Positions 18,837 to 28,222 are shown, counted from the first letter of the stretch. The stretch: DNA of 64,000 nucleotides from Kastovskya adunca ATA6-11-RM4 (GCA_019359445.1 JAHHHJ010000014.1:109288-173287); one strand, 5' to 3'. Notes: generated from the sequence alone by a model not told the origin. Numbers and translations are program-made.

Positions 18837-19805
18837 GTGACTTATCGGATTTTGAGTTTGGATGGCGGTGGGATTCGGGGTGTGATTGCGGCACGAATTC
18901 TCATAGAAATCGAACGGCAGATCGATCAGCCTTTAAATGAGTATTTTGACTTGATTGCGGGAACCTCTACGGGGGCAATTTTAGCCGGGGCGATCGCTAT
19001 TGGGCGCAAAAGTCAGGACATTCTCAATCTCTACCGGACAAAAGGGCAACGCATCTTTCCCTACAACAGTCGTCTGAATCTGCAGCGGTTAGGGTTGGTG
19101 AAGCAATACGGATTGTCAGCTCCCAAGTACTCCGATCAAGGATTGATCGCCGTTCTCAAAGAAGAATTGGGCCACAGACCCTTAGCCGATATCGGGCAAT
19201 CACCCCGTTTGTTAATTACGTCCTATGACACAATCAAGCGCGAACCGCTGATTTTTAAAAGCTGGCAACAATATAAAGATACCGTGAAGACTCCGTTGTG
19301 GGAGGCTTGTACCGCTTCAGCCTCAGCTCCTAGCTATTTTCCTGCCCATCTTTTGCAAACAGAGGAGAGACGCTACTCACTCATTGATGGCGGTGTAGGA
19401 GCAAATAATCCTTCTGCCTGTGCCGTTGCAGAAGCCCTGCGGCTCGATTATCCCATTAAAGAGATCAGTATGCTCTCCATTGGAACGGGCAGTTCTAGTC
19501 GTTCTCTTCCCTGGGAAAAAGTACGGGGGTGGGGAATTTTGCAATGGGCATGGAATGGGCGCATCGTTGAAGTTTCCTTTGATGCTCCCTCTGATATCCA
19601 CAACTACATTACCCGCGAAGTGATGAGTGATCCAGATGCAGACGGGGAAGAATGCTCCCGTTACCTGCGTATGCAACCAGAAATCACCAACGATAAAATG
19701 GATGACGCTAGCCCTGAAAACATTGCCAATTTAGAGCAGATTGCTGAAGATTACCTGGCTCGCAATCAACACTTGGTTAAGCAGTTTCTTGAGAAGAGTT
19801 GTTGA
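18837..19805 (+). CDS. Patatin-like phospholipase
   Basis: The 322-residue protein has the patatin catalytic plan: oxyanion motif DGGGIRG at residues ~9-15, nucleophile Ser44 in GTSTG, and catalytic Asp184 in DGGVGANNP. It should be a Ser/Asp acyl hydrolase acting on phospholipids or galactolipids. There is no signal peptide, so it is cytoplasmic or membrane-peripheral. The start is GTG at 18837 with GAAAGGAC upstream. It lies just after the IS605 right end. I see no nucleotide cyclase or other CBASS-type partner, so a defence role is not supported. Most cyanobacteria have such lone patatins. Confidence 0.93.
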   Translation: MTYRILSLDGGGIRGVIAARILIEIERQIDQPLNEYFDLIAGTSTGAILAGAIAIGRKSQDILNLYRTKGQRIFPYNSRLNLQRLGLVKQYGLSAPKYSDQGLIAVLKEELGHRPLADIGQSPRLLITSYDTIKREPLIFKSWQQYKDTVKTPLWEACTASASAPSYFPAHLLQTEERRYSLIDGGVGANNPSACAVAEALRLDYPIKEISMLSIGTGSSSRSLPWEKVRGWGILQWAWNGRIVEVSFDAPSDIHNYITREVMSDPDADGEECSRYLRMQPEITNDKMDDASPENIANLEQIAEDYLARNQHLVKQFLEKSC

Positions 19806-19823
19806 AGCAACTGAAGGCGAGAT

Positions 19824-19858
19824 CAGATCTTTGACTTATTGAAGAAGTCGGAGATCTG
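19824..19858. terminator. Palindrome after the patatin gene (dispersed hairpin family)
   Basis: CAGATCT pairs with AGATCTG and GACTT with AAGTC around a short loop. It is the same family as the hairpin at 9314-9346. It lies 18 bases after the patatin stop and may end its transcript, though no T-tract follows. Confidence 0.5.
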
Positions 19859-19888
19859 AGCCACTCTAGCCGTTGTAATCTGTGATAT

Positions 19889-20716
19889 ATGACTCCCAAA
19901 GCACGTAAACAATTTGGTCAACACTGGCTGCGGAGTGAGAAGGCTCTAAATCAAATCATCGCCGCTGCCAAGTTGCAAGAAGGCGATCGCATTTTAGAAA
20001 TCGGCCCCGGTACAGGCATTCTCACACGCCAGTTATTACCCCTGGTTCAGTCAGTGGTAGCGGTAGAAATTGACCGTGACTTGTGCGAACTCTTAGCCAA
20101 AAAGCTCGGTCAGCGTGAGAACTTCTTGCTTTTACAAGGCGACTTCCTGGAAATGGACTTGAATGCCCAGCTTGCCCACTTTCCCACCTTCCAAAAACCG
20201 AACAAAGTTGTCGCCAATATTCCCTATAACATCACAGGCCCAATTTTAGAGAAACTGCTGGGAACGATTAGCCAACCGAACCCGAAACCTTTTGACTCTA
20301 TCGTGCTGCTTGTCCAAAAAGAAGTGGCAGAACGCTTGTATGCTCAATCCGGTTCTAAGGCATTTGGGGCATTATCTGTGCGGGTGCAATATCTGGCAGA
20401 GGTAGAGTTTATTTGCAACGTCCCAGCAAAAGCCTTTTCTCCACCCCCCAAAGTTGATTCTATGGTTGTGCGGCTGCGTCCGCGAGACACTGACCCCCCT
20501 GCCCATGATATTAAATACCTAGAAACCCTGATAAAACTTGGCTTTTCTAGCAAGCGCAAAATGTTGCGGAATAATTTGAGATCTGTAATCGATCGCGATC
20601 GCCTCACCGATTTGCTGGAAGAATTAGAAGTAAACCCCCAAGTCCGCGCCGAAGACCTAAGCGTTGCCAAGTGGGTAGAGTTGAGTAATTTGCTAAGGAA
20701 TGATGCACGCCGTTAA
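19889..20716 (+). CDS. rsmA: 16S rRNA (adenine-1518/1519-N6)-dimethyltransferase RsmA (KsgA)
   Basis: The 275-residue protein dimethylates two adjacent adenines near the 3' end of 16S rRNA late in 30S assembly. Motifs are the start ARKQFGQHWL (family FGQ-F/H-L), the SAM-binding EIGPGTGILTRQLL, and the catalytic motif NIPYNITGPILEKLL. The VDSMVVRLRP block (~190) and a helical C-terminal domain complete the family length. ATG start. It is followed 54 bases later by ispE, with a heptamer-repeat spacer, and then a DUF3082 gene, an arrangement common in cyanobacteria. Confidence 0.96.
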   Translation: MTPKARKQFGQHWLRSEKALNQIIAAAKLQEGDRILEIGPGTGILTRQLLPLVQSVVAVEIDRDLCELLAKKLGQRENFLLLQGDFLEMDLNAQLAHFPTFQKPNKVVANIPYNITGPILEKLLGTISQPNPKPFDSIVLLVQKEVAERLYAQSGSKAFGALSVRVQYLAEVEFICNVPAKAFSPPPKVDSMVVRLRPRDTDPPAHDIKYLETLIKLGFSSKRKMLRNNLRSVIDRDRLTDLLEELEVNPQVRAEDLSVAKWVELSNLLRNDARR

Positions 20717-20727
20717 CGAGCATTTCC

Positions 20728-20763
20728 CTTCATACTTCATCCTTCACCCTTCATCCTTCATCC
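20728..20763. repeat. Heptamer tandem repeat CTTCATC between rsmA and ispE
   Basis: About five imperfect CTTCATC/CTTCATA units fill most of the 54-base gap between rsmA and ispE. The reverse complement resembles the GGATGAA units at 5115-5142. The array lies directly before the ispE start codon, so it occupies the position where a ribosome-binding site would be. Confidence 0.85.
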
Positions 20764-20770
20764 TGCCAAC

Positions 20771-21730
20771 ATGCGCTCTTACTCCCTGATTGCCCCAGCC
20801 AAAATTAATTTGTATCTAGAAATCATTGGCGATCGCCCAGATGGTTATCACGAACTTGTGATGATTCTCCAAAGCATCAACTTAGCTGATCATATTGAGT
20901 TGCGCTCAATTAGTACCGACACCATCCGCGTCCATTGCAATCATCCTCAAGTCCCCTTAGATCAAAGCAATCTCGCCTATCGTGCCGCTGAATTAATTAC
21001 CTTAGAATATCCCAACGCTTTTGCTCAGTATGGCGGCGTCGAAATCACCATCAACAAAAAAATCCCTGTCGCGGCGGGGCTAGCCGGGGGGTCTTCTAAT
21101 GCAGCGGCTGTCTTAGTCGGGCTAAATATGCTCTGGCAACTCGGACTTACTCAGCCAGAATTACAGGATTTAGCCGCCCAACTTGGTTCCGATGTTCCCT
21201 TTTGCATTTCAGGGGGGGCAGCTATTGCTACAGGTAGAGGAGAACAACTGTCTTACCTCCCCACGATGGATTCTCTTTATGTAGTGTTAGGAAAATATCG
21301 TAGCATTGCTGTTTCCACTGCCTGGGCTTACCAAACCTATCGTTCTGAGTTTGGTAGCGAGTATGTCTACGATGCTAAAACTCTGGAATCCCGCGCCTCT
21401 AAGGTGCATTCGAGTCCCTTAGTGAACGCAATCTTTCACAAAGATAGTCAGCAAATCGGGCAGTTACTCCGCAACGATTTAGAGCGGGTAGTATTACCAG
21501 TCGAGCCAAAGGTGGCGCAGTTACGCGAGGTATTCGCGAGTACTGATGTTTTAGGTACGATGATGTCAGGATCAGGGCCAACTATTTTTGCCCTCACTGA
21601 ATCTGAAGCCCAAGCGCATCAAGTCCAGCAAGCTGTAAGAGCAGCCATTCCCGATCCCGATTTAGAGTTGTGGGCGGCTAAATTTTCCAATCACGGCGTT
21701 CAGCTCAACTCTAAAACTAAGCACCTATAA
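20771..21730 (+). CDS. ispE: 4-diphosphocytidyl-2-C-methyl-D-erythritol kinase
   Basis: The 319-residue GHMP kinase phosphorylates CDP-methylerythritol at the 2-position in the MEP pathway. Signatures are APAKINLYLEIIGDRPDGYHEL at the start, the ATP-binding loop PVAAGLAGGSSNAAA, SDVPFCISGGAAIATGRGE, and GTMMSGSGPTIFAL near the C-terminus. The ATG at 20771 has no clear Shine-Dalgarno sequence because a heptamer repeat lies immediately upstream. It is probably co-transcribed with rsmA. Confidence 0.96.
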   Translation: MRSYSLIAPAKINLYLEIIGDRPDGYHELVMILQSINLADHIELRSISTDTIRVHCNHPQVPLDQSNLAYRAAELITLEYPNAFAQYGGVEITINKKIPVAAGLAGGSSNAAAVLVGLNMLWQLGLTQPELQDLAAQLGSDVPFCISGGAAIATGRGEQLSYLPTMDSLYVVLGKYRSIAVSTAWAYQTYRSEFGSEYVYDAKTLESRASKVHSSPLVNAIFHKDSQQIGQLLRNDLERVVLPVEPKVAQLREVFASTDVLGTMMSGSGPTIFALTESEAQAHQVQQAVRAAIPDPDLELWAAKFSNHGVQLNSKTKHL

Positions 21731-21776
21731 GCGTTGATGCCTCCAAGTCCTCAATTAAGGATGGCTATAGTGACTA

Positions 21777-22112
21777 ATGACTAATTCCAACGAAAAAACT
21801 TCCCCAACGGAAACTTCCCCCTCCCTACCGAGTCCTCTGCAATGTCTAACAGCAGCACTAATTTCTGCGGCATTTGCGATCGGTGGCTACTATCTCACCT
21901 CGGCTATTTTTCAAAGCTTTGCAGCTAAACCGATTACTTCAACTAATCCAACGGCGATCAATATTGCAGCGGCGGTGCGGACTCTGGTTGTTGGCGTCAG
22001 TAGCCTAGCTACCTTTGTTTTTGGGTTTGTCGCTCTAGGTTTAGTGGCGTTAGCGATTCAAGTAACCATTCAACAATTGAGAAATCGTAACAACTCACCC
22101 TCTGATACTTAG
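21777..22112 (+). CDS. DUF3082 small membrane protein
   Basis: The 111-residue protein has a polar, Ser/Pro-rich N-terminus (1-22) and two hydrophobic helices (~27-47 and ~70-98). It matches what I know of the DUF3082 family of cyanobacteria and plastids, which has no known function. It follows ispE by 46 bases on the same strand, and this order is frequent in cyanobacteria. Confidence 0.8.
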   Translation: MTNSNEKTSPTETSPSLPSPLQCLTAALISAAFAIGGYYLTSAIFQSFAAKPITSTNPTAINIAAAVRTLVVGVSSLATFVFGFVALGLVALAIQVTIQQLRNRNNSPSDT

Positions 22113-22174
22113 TAAGAAGCAAACATTGAGCTAAACCTTGCTCGAGTTTCACTACCTCCGCTTCCCTGGTTGAT

Positions 22175-22777
22175 TTACCAGATTGTTGATAAATCAAGGA
22201 CAAAACCCGGTAGAAGTGGGTCGCCACTGAGGGTAGAGGGATTATCTAGACACTCGACCTTTTGTTGAGGACGATAGATGTAAACTTCGCGATTTTTGCG
22301 GTCAATTAGCCAACCAAGCGATGCGCCATTATCGATGTATTCTTGGAGTTTATCTTTGAGGGGTTGGAGGCGATCGCTGGGAGAACGTAACTCCACGACG
22401 AAATCAGGACAAATGGGAGCAAATTTCGCTCGTTGTTCTGGGGGAATATTCTCCCATCGCTTTAGTTTAATCCAGGCAGCATCCGAGGATTTAGTTGCAC
22501 CATTGGGGAGAGTAAATCCAGCAGAGGAGTCGAAACCGATTCCTGTCCCATCTTGTCGCGTCCAAATTCCCAGTTGCACGATTAAATCAAAGTTACGGTT
22601 TCCGGTTTCTGACCCTGTGGGGGGCATAATAATTAATTCTCCCTTGGCGGTGCGCTCGATGCGTAAGTTTCGGTTGAGTTGACAAAATTCAAAGAATTGG
22701 TCATCTGTCATCTCAATGGCTGGAGACATTTTTAGCACTAAAGGGGTAATTTCACTCGGTGCAGTCGCTTGTGTCAT
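22175..22777 (-). CDS. Uma2-family (PD-(D/E)XK-fold) protein
   Basis: The 200-residue protein has the Uma2/DUF820 layout. The N-terminal part contains MTDDQFFEFCQLNRNLRIE and GELIIMPPTG. The core continues with SSAGFTLPNGATKSSDAAWI and CPDFVVELRSPSDRL, where the D/E...E residues form the nuclease-like site, and then IDNGASLGWLIDRKNREVYIYRP. These are greatly expanded in filamentous cyanobacteria and their role is unsettled; nuclease activity is inferred from fold. A second Uma2 gene lies at 24.9 kb. ATG start at 22777. Confidence 0.92.
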   Translation of the reverse strand: MTQATAPSEITPLVLKMSPAIEMTDDQFFEFCQLNRNLRIERTAKGELIIMPPTGSETGNRNFDLIVQLGIWTRQDGTGIGFDSSAGFTLPNGATKSSDAAWIKLKRWENIPPEQRAKFAPICPDFVVELRSPSDRLQPLKDKLQEYIDNGASLGWLIDRKNREVYIYRPQQKVECLDNPSTLSGDPLLPGFVLDLSTIW

Positions 22778-23111
22778 TGTCTTTCACCTTGGGAGTTAAG
22801 TTCGTGGGTTGCGTCCCTACAAAAGACTAGTTTTTTCGTCAGACCAAACTTTACATTCTTTCCCTAACTTTTCATGGTTTCTATAAACAACTGACAGCGA
22901 AACAATGTTAGTGATATAGCAGGGCAGTAGTCGCTCTTTGTTAGTGCCTTAGGGGTAAAGCGGTGAACTAAGTGGGTGGAATAGATTGGTAGTTCAAGGT
23001 CAACTGTTACTGCCAGTTATTTTGCCAGGGTTTCCTGGCTGAAGTGTAGCGAGCGACCGCCTCCATCTATCTGCATGACTACGATTTTTCATTATTTACT
23101 CCTCCCAAATC
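22778..23111. other. Gene-free divergent promoter region
   Basis: These 334 bases separate the divergent Uma2 and HD-GYP genes. I see nothing in them beyond presumed promoters. Confidence 0.4.
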
Positions 23112-24782
23112 ATGAACCGCGAACGTAAAAAACTTGGCTTGGCTGATACTGAGAGCGTTGAACTGATCGAGCAACTTTTAGCGATTGGTACTGCCCTTTC
23201 TAGTAGTAGCGATTTGGAGGAATTGCTTTGCCTAATTTTATCCAAAAGTCGGGAAATTACTAATAGCGATGCGGGAAGCGTTTATTTAGTTGATCGTAGT
23301 GAGGCGATCCCAAAGTTAGGCTTTAAAATTGCTCAGAATGATTCTTTACCTGAAGTCGGCTTTCAGAAATTTGAAGTGTCTCTGAATCCCAAAAGTCTAG
23401 CAGGGTACGTGGCGATAACTGGTGAAAGTTTAAATCTGCCGGATGCCTACAACTTGCTGCCGGGAGTACCTTATCAGTTTGATCGCCGCTTCGATCAAAC
23501 TATTCCTTATCGTACTTGCTCGGTGTTGGTGTTGCCGATGCAAGACCAAGAAGGAGAAGTGATCGGGGTATTGCAGCTGATCAATCGCAAGATTAAACCG
23601 GATGTGGTGATTACTCCCGAAAATGCTTTAGCCGTGACTCAGCCTTATTCCCAATGGGAAGAGCGGATCGTGCGATCGCTTTCCTCTCAAGCGGCAATTT
23701 CCATTGAACGCAACCAACTGCAAGGTGCAATTGAAAACCTCTTTGAAGGCTTCGTCAGAGCCTCTGTTCAGATCATTGAAGTCCGCGATCCGACAACATT
23801 CGGGCATTCAGAACGAGTAGCTGACTTAACGGTGCGCCTTAGTGAAGAAGTGAGTAGTGTCAGTTCCGGAGCATTGCGGGCAATTCAATTTAGCGATCGC
23901 CAAATTCAAGAAATTCGCTACGCCGCCTTATTGCACGACTTTGGCAAAGTTTGCGTTCCCGAAGCCATTCTTAGTAAGCGTAAAAAACTCTATCCCCAAC
24001 AACTAGAAGTTATCCGTCACCGTTTTGCTCTAGCACAGCGCACCTTAGAAATGGAAGCCGTGCAAGCTAAGTACCAATACTTATTGAGTACGGCTAACCA
24101 TCAACACTTGGATAACGTGCTGAGTAACTGTCCTCACTGTCAGCACATGCAACAGCACGACACCCAGTTGGTACAAGCGATCGAGACACTGGATCGCTAC
24201 TGGCAATTACTCCTGCAACTAAACGAACCAGAAGCCATCGAAACCAAACAATTCCAAGCCTTATCTGAAGAGGCATTGTCAGAACTAACGGCACTCTCTC
24301 AATACACCTACCGGAACATCGATGGCAAACTCAATCCGCTCATCACCCCTAGTGAGATAGCGCAATTGATGCTCCCAAAAGGGAACTTAACCCCCAAAGA
24401 GCGCTTAGGTATTGAAGCCCACGTCAAATACACCTACAACTTTCTCCAGCGGATTCCCTGGACAAAACACCTGAAAAACGTCCCCGCGATCGCGGGAGCG
24501 CATCACGAAAAACTTGATGGTAGTGGCTATCCTCAAGGCTTAAAGCAGCCGGATATCCCGGTTCAAACGCAAATTTTGACGATTGCAGATATTTATGACG
24601 CTCTCACGGCTAGCGATCGCCCCTACAAACGTCGTTTACCTGTCGATACCGTCCTGCAAATTCTCAGGGGAGAAGCTGCCAAAAACAAGATTAACACCGA
24701 CTTAGTAGAGCTATTCGAGCAGCGCCAAGTCTTCACCGTTTTGGGACACGCCTTACCCATTGACAACCACTCCGCCGCCTAA
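23112..24782 (+). CDS. GAF domain and HD-GYP domain protein (probable cyclic dinucleotide phosphodiesterase)
   Basis: The 556-residue protein has an N-terminal GAF sensor domain (~25-195), then an HD-GYP domain (~215-535). The HD pair is H275-D276 in LLHDFGK, and the second block HHEKLDGSGYP begins at H464. Between them is an insert of about 130 residues containing two close CxxC-like cysteines (SNCPHCQHM), perhaps metal-binding. HD-GYP enzymes hydrolyse c-di-GMP or related signals, so this is probably a soluble signal-degrading enzyme controlled by its GAF domain. The ATG at 23112 is the first in frame. It is flanked by two Uma2 genes on the other strand. Confidence 0.92.
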   Translation: MNRERKKLGLADTESVELIEQLLAIGTALSSSSDLEELLCLILSKSREITNSDAGSVYLVDRSEAIPKLGFKIAQNDSLPEVGFQKFEVSLNPKSLAGYVAITGESLNLPDAYNLLPGVPYQFDRRFDQTIPYRTCSVLVLPMQDQEGEVIGVLQLINRKIKPDVVITPENALAVTQPYSQWEERIVRSLSSQAAISIERNQLQGAIENLFEGFVRASVQIIEVRDPTTFGHSERVADLTVRLSEEVSSVSSGALRAIQFSDRQIQEIRYAALLHDFGKVCVPEAILSKRKKLYPQQLEVIRHRFALAQRTLEMEAVQAKYQYLLSTANHQHLDNVLSNCPHCQHMQQHDTQLVQAIETLDRYWQLLLQLNEPEAIETKQFQALSEEALSELTALSQYTYRNIDGKLNPLITPSEIAQLMLPKGNLTPKERLGIEAHVKYTYNFLQRIPWTKHLKNVPAIAGAHHEKLDGSGYPQGLKQPDIPVQTQILTIADIYDALTASDRPYKRRLPVDTVLQILRGEAAKNKINTDLVELFEQRQVFTVLGHALPIDNHSAA

Positions 24783-24877
24783 ACTCCTCTCTTGCTCCTT
24801 TGCGCCCTCTGCGTCAAAAATGAATCAAAGTTGTAGGAAAAATTAGCTCAACCCAGATTTGGATCAATCGCCAATTT

Positions 24878-25684
24878 CTATAGCGCTTCATCTGGATCAA
24901 TTCCCCTAGCTCTCAATAGCTCTGCCAACCGCTCGGCACGTTGATGTTCCTGTTCGGCGCGTTGACGTTCTTGTTCGGCGCGTTGATGTTCTTGTTCGGC
25001 GCGTTGACGTTCCTGTTCGGCGCGTTGACGTTCCTGTTCGGCGCGTTCGTCGCCTGTCAGTAACAGATTGCCACTGCGATCGCACCAGCGCAGCCAGGTA
25101 TAGTGCTTGCCTTCAAAGCTTCCCTCCCACAAAGTAACCCCAAGTTCGATCTGCTCCATCCAACAATCATCTAACAACCTGTAGGAGGTTCCCTGTAGCT
25201 GGTGGACTCGCAGCACGACATCGTCTAAAAACTGTAGCGGATCAAACACTATGTAGTAGGCAACTCCCGCACGAGCATAGTCTCTCAATTTGCTGCCTAG
25301 TTCGTTTCCTACGGTGTTGGAGACAATCTCAATCGCCACTTCCGGTGGCTTACCAAAGTGCCAGACAAAGTAGGAGCGATTTTGTTTTTGACTCCAATCT
25401 TCAGGAACAGAGACTTCTAGGCTGAGAAGAACATCCGGTACGAGCGGCGGTTGCTTGATGCCATAGAACAAGCCGACATTGGCTGTAGCTAAAAAGGGTA
25501 CGTCCCCTGATCGGGAACTATAAAGGCAAGCCGTCAAGAGCCGCTGCTGTTTCTCTGAAATTAGGTTGTCCACAGGAGTGTCATCTTCCGTGACTAGATG
25601 ACTGATATCGGGAGCAGGAACTTCCACCCACTCTTGTTCGGCTTGTGGGAAAATCTCGTTACCTGTTGTTACAGATTGTGACAT
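24878..25684 (-). CDS. Uma2-family protein with C-terminal heptad repeats
   Basis: The 268-residue protein has a Uma2 nuclease-like core (~30-200): PPLVPDVLLSLEV, PPEVAIEIVSNTVGNELGSK and YARAGVAYYIVFDP hold the D...E residues. Residues ~215-255 are about five repeats of AEQERQR/AEQEHQR, a highly charged coiled coil, before the end LAELLRARGIDPDEAL. Such Glu/Gln/Arg heptad tails are seen on many Uma2 proteins. The DNA of the tail is a 21-base tandem repeat (24934-25046), so its length can change by slippage. Start ATG at 25684. Confidence 0.92.
   Translation of the reverse strand: MSQSVTTGNEIFPQAEQEWVEVPAPDISHLVTEDDTPVDNLISEKQQRLLTACLYSSRSGDVPFLATANVGLFYGIKQPPLVPDVLLSLEVSVPEDWSQKQNRSYFVWHFGKPPEVAIEIVSNTVGNELGSKLRDYARAGVAYYIVFDPLQFLDDVVLRVHQLQGTSYRLLDDCWMEQIELGVTLWEGSFEGKHYTWLRWCDRSGNLLLTGDERAEQERQRAEQERQRAEQEHQRAEQERQRAEQEHQRAERLAELLRARGIDPDEAL
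24934..25046 (-). repeat. 21-base tandem repeat encoding the AEQERQR heptads
   Basis: About five units of a 21-base repeat, differing mainly by Arg/His codons, encode the coiled-coil tail of the Uma2 protein. The unit is in frame, so gain or loss of units keeps the protein open. Confidence 0.9.
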
Positions 25685-25902
25685 GGACTGGGGTGCAATT
25701 AGAAACAGGAAAGAGTGCGTCTTCTCGTATGGTAGCTAGTTTAAATTGATTTAAATCAGCTTAAAAAGAAGGCGAGGCATTTACATCCCTTGTCATTACG
25801 GTGCCCCACACTCGGCAATTGTAGAGAGCTTGACGATAATAGGTAACAGTAAATACATCAATTGAAAAAGATTCAAGCACGGCACCGGATATATAGAAAC
25901 TT

Positions 25903-28011
25903 ATGAGTACCAACGCTACGATCGCAGATAATCCTTTACTCGTTGGTAAAGGACTACCGCCCTTTGAGGCGATCGCGCCGGAGCAGGTTGTTCCTGCCTT
26001 TGAAAAACGGCTCCCCGAACTCGACTCTGAACTGGAAAAACTAGAGTCTACCGTCACGCCAACTTGGAGCGGATTAGTAGAACCTCTCCAACAACTAGAA
26101 GAGCGCCTAACCTGGAGTTGGGGCATTGTCAGCCATTTGATGGGGGTGAAAAACAGCCCAGAATTGCGGTCAGCTCACGAAACGGTACAGCCTCAGGTTG
26201 TGAAGTTCTCCAATAAACTCAGCCAAAGCAAACCGCTCTATGAAGCGTTTAAGGCACTCCGAGACAGCGAAGAGTGGAACAGCTTAGAGTTGGCTCAAAA
26301 GCGGATTGTTGAAGCCGCGCTTCGTGATGCCGAATTGTCTGGTGTTGGCTTAGAAGGTGAAAAACGGGAACGATTCAACGCCATTCAACTAGAACTCGCT
26401 GAACTTTCCACAAAGTTTGGTAACCACATCCTCGATGCGACGAAAGCCTTTAACCTGACGCTTACCAGTAAAGACGAAGTGGACGGTTTACCCCCCAGCT
26501 TGCTGAGTCTGGCAGCTCAAGCCGCGCGGGCAGAAGGGGCAGAAAATGCCACCGCAGAAAATGGCCCTTGGCGGATCACGCTGGATTATCCTAGCTACGT
26601 TCCCTTTATGCAGCACAGTACCCGTCGCGACTTGCGCGAAAAGCTGTACAAAGCCTTCCTTAGCCGTGCTTCCAGTGGGGAATTGGATAACAAGCCGTTG
26701 ATTGAGCGGATTTTGGAGCTGCGGAAGGAAAAAGCGGCACTGCTAGGGTTCAACAGTTACGCGGAGTTGAGTCTAGCGCGGAAGATGGCTCCTGATGTTG
26801 AGGCAGTGGAGGCACTTTTAGAGGAGCTGCGAAGTGCTAGCTATGAGGCGGCGGTTAAGGATTTAGAAGCCTTAAAAGCGTTTGCGGCGTCGAAGAATGC
26901 AGAAGAAGCTAGCGACTTGAAGCACTGGGATATCAGCTTCTGGGCAGAACGCCAACGGGAAGAGAAGTTTGCCTTTAATGATGAAGAGTTGCGTCCTTAC
27001 TTCCCGCTTCCTCAAGTGTTGGATGGCTTGTTTGGTTTGGTGAAGCGACTCTTTGGCGTCACCGTGACGGCGGCGGATGGACAAGCCCCCGTCTGGCATC
27101 AGGATGTGCGGTACTTCCAGATTGCGGATGAAACCGGGGAAGCGATCGCCTACTTCTATTTAGACCCCTACAGCCGCCCAGCCGAAAAGCGCGGTGGTGC
27201 TTGGATGGATGACTGTGTCGGTCGTGCCAAAATGACCGTTGAGGGTAAGACCACAACGCGCCTACCTGTGGCATATCTGATCTGTAACCAAACGCCTCCC
27301 GTCGATGGTAATCCGAGTTTAATGACCTTCTCAGAAGTGGAGACGCTTTTCCACGAATTCGGTCATGGCTTGCAGCATATGCTGACGAAGGTGGATTATG
27401 TTGGCGCATCTGGCATCAACAATGTTGAATGGGATGCGGTAGAATTGCCCAGCCAATTTATGGAAAACTGGTGCTACGACCGAGCAACCCTCTTCGGCAT
27501 GGCGAAGCATTACGAAACCGGGGAACCCTTGCCAGAGCATTATTACCAAAAGCTCCTCGCTGCCCGGAATTACATGAGTGGTAGCGGCATGTTGCGACAG
27601 TTGCACTTTAGCTTTGTAGACATCGAGTTGCACCACCGCTATCAACCGGGGGGCAAGGAAACGGCGGCAGATGTACGAAATCGCCTCGCCAAAACCACAA
27701 CCGTGTTGCCACCTTTACCCGAAGATGCCTTTTTGTGTGCCTTTGGTCACATTTTCGCCGGAGGTTATGCGGCAGGTTACTACAGCTACAAGTGGGCTGA
27801 GGTTCTCAGTGCCGATGCGTTTGCCGCCTTTGAAGATGCAGGCTTGGAGAATGAGGAAGCGATCGCCTCTACAGGCAAGCGCTACCGGGATACAGTACTT
27901 GCCCTCGGTGGCAGTCTGCACCCGATGGAGGTATTTAAGTCCTTCCGGGGACGCGAACCCAGCACAGAACCCTTACTGCGTCATAGTGGATTAGCCGTAG
28001 CCGCGTCTTAA
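25903..28011 (+). CDS. M3-family oligopeptidase A (PrlC-like)
   Basis: The 702-residue zinc metallopeptidase carries HEFGH at 484-488 in VETLFHEFGHGLQHML, with the third zinc ligand Glu in the following EWDAVELPSQFMENW. The start NPLLVGKGLPPFEAIAPEQVVPA is typical of the oligopeptidase A branch. It cleaves short peptides in the cytoplasm, including signal-peptide fragments. Length fits the family (about 680-700). It is followed by a strong hairpin terminator. It is not linked to other peptide-processing genes here. Confidence 0.95.
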   Translation: MSTNATIADNPLLVGKGLPPFEAIAPEQVVPAFEKRLPELDSELEKLESTVTPTWSGLVEPLQQLEERLTWSWGIVSHLMGVKNSPELRSAHETVQPQVVKFSNKLSQSKPLYEAFKALRDSEEWNSLELAQKRIVEAALRDAELSGVGLEGEKRERFNAIQLELAELSTKFGNHILDATKAFNLTLTSKDEVDGLPPSLLSLAAQAARAEGAENATAENGPWRITLDYPSYVPFMQHSTRRDLREKLYKAFLSRASSGELDNKPLIERILELRKEKAALLGFNSYAELSLARKMAPDVEAVEALLEELRSASYEAAVKDLEALKAFAASKNAEEASDLKHWDISFWAERQREEKFAFNDEELRPYFPLPQVLDGLFGLVKRLFGVTVTAADGQAPVWHQDVRYFQIADETGEAIAYFYLDPYSRPAEKRGGAWMDDCVGRAKMTVEGKTTTRLPVAYLICNQTPPVDGNPSLMTFSEVETLFHEFGHGLQHMLTKVDYVGASGINNVEWDAVELPSQFMENWCYDRATLFGMAKHYETGEPLPEHYYQKLLAARNYMSGSGMLRQLHFSFVDIELHHRYQPGGKETAADVRNRLAKTTTVLPPLPEDAFLCAFGHIFAGGYAAGYYSYKWAEVLSADAFAAFEDAGLENEEAIASTGKRYRDTVLALGGSLHPMEVFKSFRGREPSTEPLLRHSGLAVAAS

Positions 28012-28028
28012 TTCGTTAATGCTTTTAA

Positions 28029-28058
28029 CCCCTCGCTACTGCGGGGGGATTTTTTTTA
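28029..28058 (+). terminator. Rho-independent terminator after the M3 peptidase gene
   Basis: CCCCTCGC pairs with GCGGGGGG (one U-G pair) around a four-base loop TACT, and a run of eight T residues follows. It lies 17 bases beyond the stop codon. Confidence 0.9.
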
Positions 28059-28222
28059 TAGAACCTAGCAGCCTTCGAGACCTCACAGCAACTCTTTTCT
28101 GATTGTTTGCAGTCTAAATTCCCCAGCATTCCGCTACATAGCGGTCTAATGGTGAAATTGTGCGGCGGCAGATAACCTCGAATGCCCATCAGTAAACTCC
28201 GTTCGTCCGCACCAACGCAGTG

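Noticed and set aside
18837..19805. Patatin as a CBASS effector next to a mobile element.
   Set aside because: No cyclase, Cap or sensor gene is adjacent; the downstream genes are housekeeping (rsmA, ispE).
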